DNA from: T3Sed10-213 sp012519365
GTDB taxonomy: Bacteria > Planctomycetota > Phycisphaerae > Sedimentisphaerales > Anaerohalosphaeraceae
Reading direction: 5' to 3'
Assembly: GCA_033809355.1 (NCBI GenBank)
Contig: JAPXLV010000030.1
Location: forward strand, 1 to 33,261
DNA length: 33,261 bases
Positions 7,500-15,154 of the stretch are shown here, piece after piece (positions within the stretch are counted from its first letter, which is position 1; each line of letters starts with the position of its first letter). Below the pieces are notes generated by a model. The model ran no database searches. It had not been told where the DNA came from and saw nothing but the letters and a program-made list of their open reading frames with translations. A program made the translations under genes and the position numbers.

Positions 7500-8663
7500 A
7501 TGCGAATGAAAACCTTGCCGATTTTGCTGACGTTTTTTGTGATGGGCGTTGCCGACGCGATGGGGCCCATGTCTGAAGCCGTCAAAGAAAATTATAAATT
7601 GAACAATGTAGTCGCCACGCTGCTGTCATTTTTTGTGTTTATCGCGTTTGCGGTTTTCAGTGTGCCCGGCGGCCTGCTGGCGGCGCGGATCGGCAAGAAG
7701 AACCTGTTGCTGTTGGGGCTGGCACTCAATGCCGTCGCAATGTTGATTCCCTGTCTGATAGATCCGAATTTTGCCCTGCTGCTGGCGTGTATCTTCGTGC
7801 TGGGTATCGGCACGACGTTTTTGCAAGTGGCCGGCAACCCGATTATGCGTGATGTCAGCGCCGAAGGCCGTTACAGTCGCAATCTGAGCTTTGCCCAGGG
7901 GTTTAAGGGCATCGGCAGCACGGTCTCGGCGTATCTGGTCACAGCGATTGCCGGCTTTGCGATGTTCCAGAGTATGGGCTGGCGGGGCGTGTTTCCCATT
8001 TTCTTTGTGCTGATGCTGGTCACCTTTGTATGGGTAGCCGCGCTTCGTGTAGAGGAAACCAAAGCCCAAGTGCCCCCTGGCATCGCCTCCAGCATTGGTC
8101 TGCTGGCCAAGCCGGTCTTTGCCCTGGCAGTGTTGGGAATCTTTTTGTATGTGGGCGCTGAAGTCTGCATGGGGCGGTTTCTGCTGCCGATGCTGGAGGA
8201 AATGGGAATCGCCAAGTCCACGGCCTCCAAGTTCGGCCCGGCATTCTTTTTCCTGATGTTAACAGTAGGGCGGCTGGTCGGCGGAGCGGTACTGCATATT
8301 ATGACCCCGCGAACCTTTTTCCGTATCTCAGCGGCGATGGGGCTGCTGGGCGTGGCGATTCTGATGACAGGAGCAGCGCCGCTGGCGATCGTAGGGGTCC
8401 TCCTGGCCGGCTTGGGATTTGCCAATATCTGGCCGATGTTGTTTTCGATCACCGTCGAAAAGGACCCGCAGCACAGCAGCGAACTGAGCGGACTGATGTG
8501 CATGGCCATTGCCGGCGGAGCAGTGGTGCCGCTGCTAATGGGAAAACTGGTCGATATGGAGTGGGGCACCAAAGCCTTTCTCGTACCGGTCATCTGTTTT
8601 GTCTATCTGCTGGTGTTGTCGCTGCAAAAAGACAAGACCGTAGAGGCCGTTGTGGTTGAATAA
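7500..8663 (+). CDS. MFS sugar permease, FucP-like
   Basis: Integral membrane transporter of the major facilitator superfamily, 387 residues, with about twelve hydrophobic segments spread along the chain. The N-terminal half carries the GGLLAARIGKKN loop that matches the MFS signature between TM2 and TM3. Overall it resembles the fucose:H+ symporter group (FMGVADAMGP in TM1, VAGNPIMRDV near TM4). ATG 7500 follows GAAAGG by about nine bases; a second in-frame ATG at 7506 is also possible. It lies between a secreted GH92 mannosidase and a sugar kinase, so mannose is the likeliest substrate. That assignment is contextual. Confidence 0.85.
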   Translation: MRMKTLPILLTFFVMGVADAMGPMSEAVKENYKLNNVVATLLSFFVFIAFAVFSVPGGLLAARIGKKNLLLLGLALNAVAMLIPCLIDPNFALLLACIFVLGIGTTFLQVAGNPIMRDVSAEGRYSRNLSFAQGFKGIGSTVSAYLVTAIAGFAMFQSMGWRGVFPIFFVLMLVTFVWVAALRVEETKAQVPPGIASSIGLLAKPVFALAVLGIFLYVGAEVCMGRFLLPMLEEMGIAKSTASKFGPAFFFLMLTVGRLVGGAVLHIMTPRTFFRISAAMGLLGVAILMTGAAPLAIVGVLLAGLGFANIWPMLFSITVEKDPQHSSELSGLMCMAIAGGAVVPLLMGKLVDMEWGTKAFLVPVICFVYLLVLSLQKDKTVEAVVVE

Positions 8664-8694
8664 TCCGTTCCCCCACCCCACAAGGATAATGACA

Positions 8695-9804
8695 ATGACA
8701 CAACTCAAAGACGAGCGCATTGTATTGACCCTCGATGCCGGGGGGACGAATTTTGTGTTCTCGGCGATGCAGGGAGAAAAAGAAGCGGCAACCCCCGTGC
8801 GGCTGCCGGCGTATCCGACCGACCTGGACAAAAGCCTGGGCTCAATGGTCTCCGGCTTCCAGCAGGTCATCGACCAGCTGCCTGCCCGTCCGGCAGCGAT
8901 CAGCTTTGCCTTTCCCGGGCCGGCCGATTATCCCAACGGGATTATCGACAACATGGGCAACCTGCCCGCCTATCGAGGCGGCGTAGCCCTTGGCGCGTTT
9001 TTACAGAATCAGTTTGATATGCCGGTTTTTATCAACAATGACGGCGACCTGTTTGCCTACGGCGAGGCAATTGCAGGGTTTTTACCCAGCGTCAATCAGA
9101 TGCTTCAGGCCGCCGGCTCGCCCAAACGGTTCAAAAATCTGTTCGGCATTACACTGGGTACCGGCTTCGGCGGCGGATTGGTCACCGACGGACGGCTGTA
9201 TGTCGGCGATAACTCAAACGCCGGCGAAATTTGGATCACCCGCAACAAACACTATCCCAACTGCTTTGCTGAAGAAGGCGCCAGCATCCGAGCCGTGCGG
9301 CGGTCCTATGCCCGGATGGCCGGCATCGACCCCGCTGAAGCACCCGAGCCAAAAGAAATTTACGAAATCGGTTTAGGCAACAAGCCCGGCCACAAAGACG
9401 CAGCCCTGCACGCGTTTGCGGAAATGGGCGAGGTCATCGGCGATGCCCTGGCCAATGCCATCACGCTGCTGGACGGCCTTATCGTGATCGGAGGCGGCCT
9501 GTCGGCGGCCTATCCGATGTTTATCGACGCCGTACTGGCTGAAATGAACGGCACCATTGAAAGCTGCACCGGACAAAAACTGCCCCGCATCGTGCAAAAG
9601 TGCTTTGATCTGGAAAATCCGGAGCAAAGACAGCAATTTATTACCGGCCAAGTAAAATCGATCCAAGTCCCCGGAACCCAAACCACCCTTCTTTACGACG
9701 CCCTCAAACGCGTCGGCATTGGTCGGTCGGTTCTGGAAACCAGTCGAGCCGTATCGGTGGGCGCATACGCCCATGCGGTCAGTCAACTGGATCAACAGAA
9801 ATAA
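8695..9804 (+). CDS. ROK-family sugar kinase (mannokinase-like by context)
   Basis: ROK/actin-fold sugar kinase, 369 residues, likely phosphorylating the hexose brought in by the permease 31 bases upstream. Visible motifs are the N-terminal phosphate loop LDAGGTNF, the NNDGD segment with the presumed catalytic aspartate, LGTGFGGGLV and the late GLIVIGGGLSAAYP. ATG 8695 is preferred because AAGGA lies eight bases away; ATG 8689 is only two bases from it. The usual ROK zinc motif CxCGxxGC is absent: after NAGE the chain reads IWITRNKHYPNC instead, so this is a divergent subgroup. No DNA-binding domain precedes the kinase, so it is not a ROK repressor. Substrate is inferred from the GH92 neighbour. 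An intrinsic terminator follows. Confidence 0.85.
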   Translation: MTQLKDERIVLTLDAGGTNFVFSAMQGEKEAATPVRLPAYPTDLDKSLGSMVSGFQQVIDQLPARPAAISFAFPGPADYPNGIIDNMGNLPAYRGGVALGAFLQNQFDMPVFINNDGDLFAYGEAIAGFLPSVNQMLQAAGSPKRFKNLFGITLGTGFGGGLVTDGRLYVGDNSNAGEIWITRNKHYPNCFAEEGASIRAVRRSYARMAGIDPAEAPEPKEIYEIGLGNKPGHKDAALHAFAEMGEVIGDALANAITLLDGLIVIGGGLSAAYPMFIDAVLAEMNGTIESCTGQKLPRIVQKCFDLENPEQRQQFITGQVKSIQVPGTQTTLLYDALKRVGIGRSVLETSRAVSVGAYAHAVSQLDQQK

Positions 9805-9838
9805 ACGGACAAATCAAAGAGATGAACGGTCTGGAAGG

Positions 9839-9864
9839 GCGAACCGCTGAGTTCGCTTTTTTTT
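9839..9864 (+). terminator. Intrinsic terminator of the mannose cassette
   Basis: Perfect 6-bp stem GCGAAC / GTTCGC with a six-base loop (CGCTGA), followed by eight T residues. It lies 34 bases after the ROK kinase stop codon. Confidence 0.9.
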
Positions 9865-9952
9865 GCGCTCTTCCAAAACGCCTGCTGGCCAAATACCCTC
9901 GCTTCCACACCCCCTGCCCTAAAAACTAAAAACGATAAACTGCTCTACTTGA

Positions 9953-10450
9953 TCACCCGCCTCGGCTAAGATGCAGCAGTTTTAGATGATGCATCTGGTT
10001 GTTTTTCTCGATCAGTTCACACGCCGCGGCGGCCTGTGCGAAAATCAACTCAAACAACGGCAGATTAGCCTGGGCTGTCTCTGCGGCGTACCCTTGCAGA
10101 TACACCAACAAATACCCGCAATGAACGCGGCTGGTGGCCAACTGGCACGCCGCTAAACAGCCGCCTTTGACCTCAATCATCAACGGATCTTCACCGTCAT
10201 CCAGCCGATCGCAGACCTGTTCGATCAGCTGCGCATTCGGCCCGGCCCAAAGGCCCGCACGTCCCGGGTGGCTTGTTTTCCAACGGCGCTGCCTATCGGC
10301 GATAATCAGCGTCGGCCCATCCGGACTGACCGCCCTGAAGACGTGTCCGCGAATTTGGTCAATCAACAGACCCGGCGACTCCAAAATGTCTTGTAAAAGA
10401 TGCTCCATAACCTGACCAATGTCGTCTAAAGCGGGGGGCAACTGACGCAA
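9953..10450 (-). CDS. GAF-like protein of unknown function
   Basis: A 165-residue protein I do not recognise firmly. Length, the alternating alpha/beta pattern and the ending (GYLLVYLQGY, then a long Ala-rich helix running into CELIEKNNQ) resemble a GAF sensory domain. No catalytic motif, signal peptide or membrane segment is visible. The start is uncertain: TTG at 10450 has no good ribosome site, while ATG at 10408 gives a 151-residue product behind only a weak GGTCAGG. It is the last of three minus-strand genes after an anti-sigma antagonist and an anti-sigma kinase, separated by 185 bases. A stand-alone GAF here could be the sensing arm of that switch, but this is inference. Confidence 0.6.
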   Translation of the reverse strand: MRQLPPALDDIGQVMEHLLQDILESPGLLIDQIRGHVFRAVSPDGPTLIIADRQRRWKTSHPGRAGLWAGPNAQLIEQVCDRLDDGEDPLMIEVKGGCLAACQLATSRVHCGYLLVYLQGYAAETAQANLPLFELIFAQAAAACELIEKNNQMHHLKLLHLSRGG

Positions 10451-10635
10451 AAAATGAAAAAAACAGAACTTTTACCCCTGTAGCGTAACGAATGCTTATC
10501 CTCAGCATTTCCGACCGGAACATCAAAACTTAAAATCAATCCCCCCTGACAGGCCATAAGTCGAATAAAGATCCCGGATTATGGGAGCGGGATTAAGAAA
10601 GCTAAAGCGTGAGGACCAACTGATAAGGACTAAAA

Positions 10636-11091
10636 TTATTCGGAATAGAGGGCTTTGCGAATGCGTCCTTCTTTGTCTCTAAATTTAACCATATGCACGC
10701 AATTTCCTCGATCGTTATATTCCACGACATCCATATAGGCCCGAATCAGCAACACCCCCCTGCCGGAGCATTTATATAGATTGTCGCCCAGACGCGGATC
10801 AGGCAGGCCGTCCGGATCGAAGCCGGTGCCCTCATCCGTAATGGAAATATCGATTTTTTCGGGAGTAATGAGGCTTTCAACCCATACATGTTTGCTGGAA
10901 TCGCCGCGGTTGCCGTGTTGAATGGCATTCATAAAGGCCTCCTCCAGGGCCAGATGCACGCCGAAAAGTTCCTCTTCGTCGTAGCCCAACCGACGAGCCG
11001 CATCCAGAAGTTCCTCGCAGGCCTTCTCCGTTGCCGCTCGGATGCCGGGCAGATTCCAGGATTTGTGCCAGACTGTTTCGGATTTTGTCAA
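10636..11091 (-). CDS. Anti-sigma regulatory factor, HATPase (RsbW/SpoIIAB-like)
   Basis: Serine kinase / anti-sigma factor of the GHKL ATPase fold, 151 residues. It should bind ATP, phosphorylate the STAS partner and sequester a sigma factor or other target. The N box is clear (EEAFMNAIQHGNRGD, about 50-64), as are the G1 box DEGTGFDP (about 86-93) and the G2 box GRGVLLI (about 110-116). The start is TTG 11091: GGAGG lies ten bases upstream and no in-frame ATG precedes the first family block. The upstream neighbour on the same strand is the STAS antagonist (70 bases between stop and start). No sigma factor or PP2C/SpoIIE phosphatase is present in the window. Confidence 0.9.
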   Translation of the reverse strand: MTKSETVWHKSWNLPGIRAATEKACEELLDAARRLGYDEEELFGVHLALEEAFMNAIQHGNRGDSSKHVWVESLITPEKIDISITDEGTGFDPDGLPDPRLGDNLYKCSGRGVLLIRAYMDVVEYNDRGNCVHMVKFRDKEGRIRKALYSE

Positions 11092-11161
11092 CGGCTCAGC
11101 ACCTCCGGTATCCCCAAACAGGGGGGGTAAAACAAAAAAAACGCCCTCGGCTCAGGCCGCC

Positions 11162-11524
11162 TTACCGCTTGAGACCGACCAAGGCGTCATCTTTATCGGA
11201 GAATATTTCGAAAATTTTGTCCAGCCGGGTGATGCGAAACACCTCCATAATTTTTGGGTTTATCGCACACAGCCGCAATTTGCCGTTTTTTTCATAGATC
11301 TTTTTACTGATGCGAATCAGCAGACCCAAAACGGAACTGGTCAGGAATTTGACATTTGAAAAATCGATAATGAGCTGGATGTTATCGGTTTGCTCGATCA
11401 AGGGCATAAACGACCCTTCCAACGCCTGAATCTGTTCGTCTTCAAGGATGCGCTCGTCGGTAAGGGTGGCCACGACAACATCGCCGCAATACTCAATTTC
11501 CAAATTGGGATTCACCTGATCCAT
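11162..11524 (-). CDS. STAS-domain anti-sigma factor antagonist (RsbV/SpoIIAA-like)
   Basis: A 120-residue single STAS domain. When unphosphorylated, such proteins bind the HATPase partner and free its target. The phosphorylation loop reads DFSNVKFLTSSVLGLLI, and S63 aligns with the serine phosphorylated in SpoIIAA. The usual aspartate before it is a threonine here. ATG 11524 is chosen because GAGGAG lies six bases upstream; the open frame continues 30 codons further without another good start. The HATPase gene follows on the same strand, forming a standard partner-switching pair. Confidence 0.92.
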   Translation of the reverse strand: MDQVNPNLEIEYCGDVVVATLTDERILEDEQIQALEGSFMPLIEQTDNIQLIIDFSNVKFLTSSVLGLLIRISKKIYEKNGKLRLCAINPKIMEVFRITRLDKIFEIFSDKDDALVGLKR

Positions 11525-11731
11525 AATTGTCTCCTCATTGACCGGATTTCTGATAATCCTATGATAGGATGCAGTCGCTGTCAAGAAAAATGCAATGTCG
11601 GTTTTTTCTTGCAAAAAATACGCTGTGGAGGGAGTTTTCTCTATTTTTCCCTAATTCCAGCTATATCCTACAGTTATAATAATTATAAACCGCTCGTTGG
11701 CGGGTTTTGTGTAATTTAGACAAAAATTGCC

Positions 11732-11759
11732 TTGCAACTCCTGAACAATTGCTGATAAT
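11732..11759 (+). promoter_or_regulatory. Candidate promoter for the Rrf2-mazG genes
   Basis: TTGCAA (11732-11737), a 16-base spacer and GATAAT (11754-11759) on the plus strand. It would give a leader of about 130 bases before the Rrf2 start. Prediction is by eye. Confidence 0.4.
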
Positions 11760-11831
11760 TCGTGTATAAAGATGTAAGTATAGTGTGATTGTTTGCGCAG
11801 CGGTTGGAGGTTCAGCAATAAAGGGTTTAGC

Positions 11832-11858
11832 GGTTGCCCCGAAACGAAGGGGGAAACC
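11832..11858 (+). promoter_or_regulatory. Stem-loop in the 5' leader of the Rrf2 gene
   Basis: GGTT-G-CCCC ... GGGG-GA-AACC forms a two-part stem around the loop GAAACGAA. It lies about 40 bases before the start codon and well upstream of the AGGAG ribosome site. It matches no riboswitch class I recognise. Confidence 0.4.
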
Positions 11859-11898
11859 TAATAAAGATATAACGGTCAAATTTTAGGAGAGTTGAACT

Positions 11899-12294
11899 AT
11901 GAAAATTAGCCGATCCACAGGGTATGCACTGGTTGCGGTAGGGTACATTGCTCAGAATTACAAGGATGGAGCTGTCTTGGCCGCCCGTATTTCAAAAGAA
12001 TACAACATCCCGCTGGAGTATCTACTGAAAATTCTGCAGCAGCTTGTGCGGGCCAATGTTTTGCGCAGCAAACGCGGGCCGCGCGGCGGCTTTTTTCTGG
12101 CCCGTCCGGCCGATGAGATTACACTTTTGGAAATTATTGAGGCTGTGGACGGCCCGTTGATGAGCCATCTGCATCTGGCAGAGCTGACCAACAACGCACC
12201 GTTTAGCCAAAAAATGGAAGAAACCTGCCGAAAGGCGACCGAAGAAGTCCGCGAGATTTACAGCCGGGCAAAATTGTCGTCAATGCTGGATTAG
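11899..12294 (+). CDS. Rrf2-family transcriptional regulator without cysteine cluster
   Basis: Winged-helix regulator of the Rrf2 family, 131 residues. The N-terminal MKISRSTGYAL, the recognition region (IPLEYLLKILQQLVRANVLRS) and the wing RGPRGGFFLARPADEITL are typical. The C-terminal half has one cysteine only, so the three-cysteine Fe-S site of IscR/NsrR is absent and the signal must be something else. ATG 11899 follows AGGAGAG. The MazG-like gene begins 23 bases after the stop, so the two may be co-transcribed. It is only distantly similar to the second Rrf2 gene at 17539-18006. Target genes are unknown. Confidence 0.9.
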   Translation: MKISRSTGYALVAVGYIAQNYKDGAVLAARISKEYNIPLEYLLKILQQLVRANVLRSKRGPRGGFFLARPADEITLLEIIEAVDGPLMSHLHLAELTNNAPFSQKMEETCRKATEEVREIYSRAKLSSMLD

Positions 12295-12317
12295 TCGCAC
12301 ACGGTAGCGAGACAGAA

Positions 12318-12581
12318 ATGGAAATCCGAGAGTTTCAGCAGTGGATTAACCAGCGATACGGCCAGCGCGACCGAGAGCGGGGAACTGCGGCAACGTTTAT
12401 GTGGCTGATTGAAGAGGTCGGCGAATTGGCGACCGCCCTGGCCGGGGAAAACGCGGCCAACAAAGAAGAAGAATTTGCCGATGTTTTCGCGTGGCTGTGT
12501 ACGCTAGCCAACATCAATGATGTTGACCTCGAAAAGGCCCTTGAAAAATACACCTCCAATCGCATCGAGGGCTTTAAGTAA
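12318..12581 (+). CDS. MazG-like nucleotide pyrophosphohydrolase
   Basis: Small all-alpha NTP pyrophosphatase, 87 residues, one MazG domain. Proteins of this fold cleave (d)NTPs to the monophosphate and PPi and often clean damaged nucleotides. The metal-binding acidic pattern is visible: EEVGELATAL (about 31-40) and EEEFADVFAWL (about 50-60). The ribosome site before ATG 12318 is weak (GCGAGA). It sits 23 bases behind an Rrf2 regulator and is followed by an intrinsic terminator, so it ends this short unit. Confidence 0.85.
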   Translation: MEIREFQQWINQRYGQRDRERGTAATFMWLIEEVGELATALAGENAANKEEEFADVFAWLCTLANINDVDLEKALEKYTSNRIEGFK

Positions 12582-12584
12582 ACC

Positions 12585-12617
12585 GCAGGCAGGCCGGTCA
12601 ACACCGCCTGCCTTTTT
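12585..12617 (+). terminator. Intrinsic terminator after the MazG-like gene
   Basis: GCAGGC (12585-12590) pairs with GCCTGC (12606-12611), with an inner CGGT/ACCG stem, followed by five T residues (12613-12617). Confidence 0.85.
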
Positions 12618-12674
12618 CTCTTTGCGCCAAGCAGGTGTTGTCCAAGTGTGATAGTAAGGGTAGGGGATATTTCC

Positions 12675-13109
12675 ATGTTCGCAAATGTGCTCAAAGAGTT
12701 CAAAGCGTTTGCCATGCGCGGCAATGTCATCGATATGGCGGTCGGCGTCATCATCGGCAGCGCATTTAGCAAAATTGTGTCCTCTCTGGTCAGTGATATT
12801 CTGATGCCGCCGTTGGGGCTGCTGCTGGGCAGGGTGGACTTTAAGGATTTGGTGATCACCCTTAAAAAGGCCCAGTACGATGACACCGGGCAACTGATTG
12901 CGGATGCAGTGGCCATTCGCTACGGCGTTTTTCTGGACAACCTCATTGCATTTCTGATTGTCGCAGTGGCCTTGTTCATCCTGGTCAAAGCCATCAACGC
13001 AATGCAAAAAAAAGAACCCGCACCGGCGCCTGTTCCCCCGCCTCCGAGCAAACAGGAAGTGCTGCTCGAAGAGATTCGCGATCTGTTGAAGGACCGGTGT
13101 TCGCAGTAA
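12675..13109 (+). CDS. mscL: Large-conductance mechanosensitive channel MscL
   Basis: Pentameric inner-membrane channel that opens under membrane tension to release solutes at osmotic downshock. 144 residues, the usual length. The N-terminal amphipathic helix and TM1 are highly conserved (FKAFAMRGNVIDMAVGVIIG). TM2 follows at about residues 90-112 (FLDNLIAFLIVAVALFILVK), then a proline-rich linker (PAPAPVPPPP) and a cytoplasmic helix bundle. ATG 12675 is chosen at the family N-terminus (MFANVLKEF) behind TAGGGG. It is separated from the upstream MazG gene by a terminator and is convergent with the nifS gene. Confidence 0.96.
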   Translation: MFANVLKEFKAFAMRGNVIDMAVGVIIGSAFSKIVSSLVSDILMPPLGLLLGRVDFKDLVITLKKAQYDDTGQLIADAVAIRYGVFLDNLIAFLIVAVALFILVKAINAMQKKEPAPAPVPPPPSKQEVLLEEIRDLLKDRCSQ

Positions 13110-13135
13110 CCCCACAGGCAGCGGGAACCCCCCTT

Positions 13136-14311
13136 TTAACGGCGCTCGTTTAGTCCACGAACAGTCTGCCCAATCGCTTTGACGGCAAAATCGATCTGCA
13201 GGTCGGTCGTAAATCGTCCAATGCTGAACCGTACAGCGCCGGCGATTTTGTCCTGCTCCATACCGATGGCCTTGAGGACATAGTTGGACTGCCCGGCAGC
13301 CGAATCGCAGGCCGAACCGGTAGAAGCGGCCACCGTATCAGCCAAGCGGCGAAGCATCTGCTCGGCCCGAATCCGCGGAAAGACAATCAGACTCGTGTTG
13401 GGCAGTCGCTCAGCGAAACGGGCCGCCACTTCGACGCCCTCCACGGCCGCGGCCAAACCATCCTCAAAGCGATCTCTTAGCCGCCGCATGTACGTCGCAT
13501 CATGCATTTGCTGTCGGGCGGCCAGCTCACAGGCCTTGCCCATCCCGACGATACCGGGAACGTTTTGCGTGCCCCCGCGAAGGCCCCGTTCCTGACCGCC
13601 GCCGAGAATTTGCGGCGTCAGACGCACCCGCGGGCCGCGGCTGCGGACATACAAAACGCCGACCCCCTTCGGACCATACATCTTGTGCGCCGACAGCGCT
13701 GCCAGATCGACGCCAGAGTGCTCAACGCTGAACGGTATCTTGCCGACAGCCTGGGTCGCATCGCAAAACAACAGCACACCGCGTTTTTTGCACACATCGG
13801 CAATCTCGGCAATCGGATTGACCGTCCCCAGCACATTGTTGGCCGCCATCACACAGACCAGAATCGTGTGCGGCCCAATGGCCTGCTGAACCTGCTCAGC
13901 GGTGATGCGTCCATTTCGGTCAGGCCGCAGCAAGGTAATGTCAATCTCGCTGTTGGCCAGCTGCTTGAGCGGTTCAAGAACAGCCTTGTGCTCGGCCATC
14001 GAGGCGATGATGTGGCTGCCCTTGTCGCGATAGGCCGCCGCTGCCCCCTTGATCGCCAGATTGCAGCTTTCCGTCGCCCCCGATGTAAACACTATTTCTG
14101 ACGGCGAAGCGTCAATCAGTGCCGCCGTCTGCCCACGGGCAGCTTCAACGCAATCCTGTGCCGCACGCCCCCAGCGGTGAGACTGACTGGAAGGATTGCC
14201 GAACACCTCGCGCAGGACAAAAAACATCGTCTCCAGCACCGCCGGATCCGGCGGTGTAGTGGCGTTATAGTCCAGATACACCGCTTCGCTATCAGGGTTC
14301 AAGGTACTCAT
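13136..14311 (-). CDS. Cysteine desulfurase, NifS/IscS-like
   Basis: PLP enzyme that takes sulfur from L-cysteine as a persulfide for Fe-S clusters and tRNA thiolation. 391 residues. YLDYNATTPP lies at the N-terminus, with the PLP lysine in SAHKMYGPKG (K210), the cofactor histidine at 108 (AEHKAV) and the sulfur-accepting cysteine in STGSACDSAAG (C335). The frame extends upstream to 14368, but ATG 14311 matches the family start. It overlaps the end of the E1-like gene by 20 bases, so the two are tightly coupled. Together with mnmA and the E1-like protein it forms a sulfur-transfer set, the last gene of the operon. It probably supplies sulfur to MnmA. Confidence 0.93.
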   Translation of the reverse strand: MSTLNPDSEAVYLDYNATTPPDPAVLETMFFVLREVFGNPSSQSHRWGRAAQDCVEAARGQTAALIDASPSEIVFTSGATESCNLAIKGAAAAYRDKGSHIIASMAEHKAVLEPLKQLANSEIDITLLRPDRNGRITAEQVQQAIGPHTILVCVMAANNVLGTVNPIAEIADVCKKRGVLLFCDATQAVGKIPFSVEHSGVDLAALSAHKMYGPKGVGVLYVRSRGPRVRLTPQILGGGQERGLRGGTQNVPGIVGMGKACELAARQQMHDATYMRRLRDRFEDGLAAAVEGVEVAARFAERLPNTSLIVFPRIRAEQMLRRLADTVAASTGSACDSAAGQSNYVLKAIGMEQDKIAGAVRFSIGRFTTDLQIDFAVKAIGQTVRGLNERR

Positions 14312-15086
14312 AATTATGTTGCTCGCAGCAGGGACACGGCCTGCCCGGGCGCAATTTGGACAAGGCAATCCGCTGGATTGTATTATTCCACAAGTCCATT
14401 TTAACCATCATTGGGTTGGCCTTTTCACGATGGCCGCACAGAAGTTTAACCGCTTCGGCCGCCTGCATCGCACTGATCACGGCCACCACCGGACCCAGCA
14501 CGCCGAACTGACCGCAGGCGTTGCCATCAAGGTCATCACCGCCGCAACAGGACGGAACAGACGGCATGATACATCGCAGACACGGCGGTTGGCCGGGCAG
14601 AAATGTCAGCACCTGTCCTTCGCCTCCCAGCACCCCGGCAGAAACCCACGGCAAGCCGGACTTCACAGCGTAATCGTTAAGGACAAACCGCGTGGGAAAA
14701 TTGTCCGTGCAATCGACCATCACATCGACCCCCTTGGCCGCACGATAAATCGTCAAACGGTCGATTCGCTCGGCAAACGGCTCAATGCGGCAGTCGCTGT
14801 TGATCGCCCGCAGGTGCGCCGCGGCCGCTTCGACCTTCAGTCGACAGGCTGCAGCGTCCTGTTCGGTATAAAGCGACTGACGATGCAGATTGGACAGTTC
14901 CACACAGTCATCATCGCACAGTCGCAAATGCCCTGTGCCCGCTCGCACCAGCAACTCAGAGGCCCACGAGCCCAGGCCGCCCGCACCGACAACCAGCACG
15001 GAACTGCCGGCAAGCCGTGCCTGACCCTCGGCGCCGAAGGCGGTAAAGGCGATTTGTCGTGCGTATCGTTTGGATCTCATTGGCAT
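14292..15086 (-). CDS. MoeB/ThiF/HesA-family adenylyltransferase (E1-like)
   Basis: Enzyme that adenylates the C-terminal glycine of a small sulfur-carrier protein (ThiS, MoaD or similar) before sulfur transfer. 264 residues. It shows the nucleotide loop VLVVGAGGLGSWASELL (about 30-46), the DCTDNFPTRFVLND motif, the presumed active-site cysteine in ACGQFGVLGPVVAVI, and two zinc-binding pairs (CLRC and CPCC near the C-terminus). No rhodanese domain follows, so the sulfur donor is separate, probably the NifS-like enzyme encoded next. ATG 15086 and ATG 15080 are both possible; neither has a strong ribosome site. The carrier protein gene is not in the window, so ThiF, MoeB and HesA roles cannot be separated. 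Confidence 0.88.
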   Translation of the reverse strand: MPMRSKRYARQIAFTAFGAEGQARLAGSSVLVVGAGGLGSWASELLVRAGTGHLRLCDDDCVELSNLHRQSLYTEQDAAACRLKVEAAAAHLRAINSDCRIEPFAERIDRLTIYRAAKGVDVMVDCTDNFPTRFVLNDYAVKSGLPWVSAGVLGGEGQVLTFLPGQPPCLRCIMPSVPSCCGGDDLDGNACGQFGVLGPVVAVISAMQAAEAVKLLCGHREKANPMMVKMDLWNNTIQRIALSKLRPGRPCPCCEQHNYEYLEP

Positions 15087-15154
15087 AGAGAATCTTAAAA
15101 TCGTAACGTCAAAATCTTAAACAAATTTGAATTCAAAAAAACCGATTCGCCATT

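Noticed and set aside
14316..15098. Plus-strand frame of 260 codons opposite the E1-like gene
   Set aside because: The minus strand carries full E1 motifs and zinc pairs, so the plus-strand frame is a shadow.
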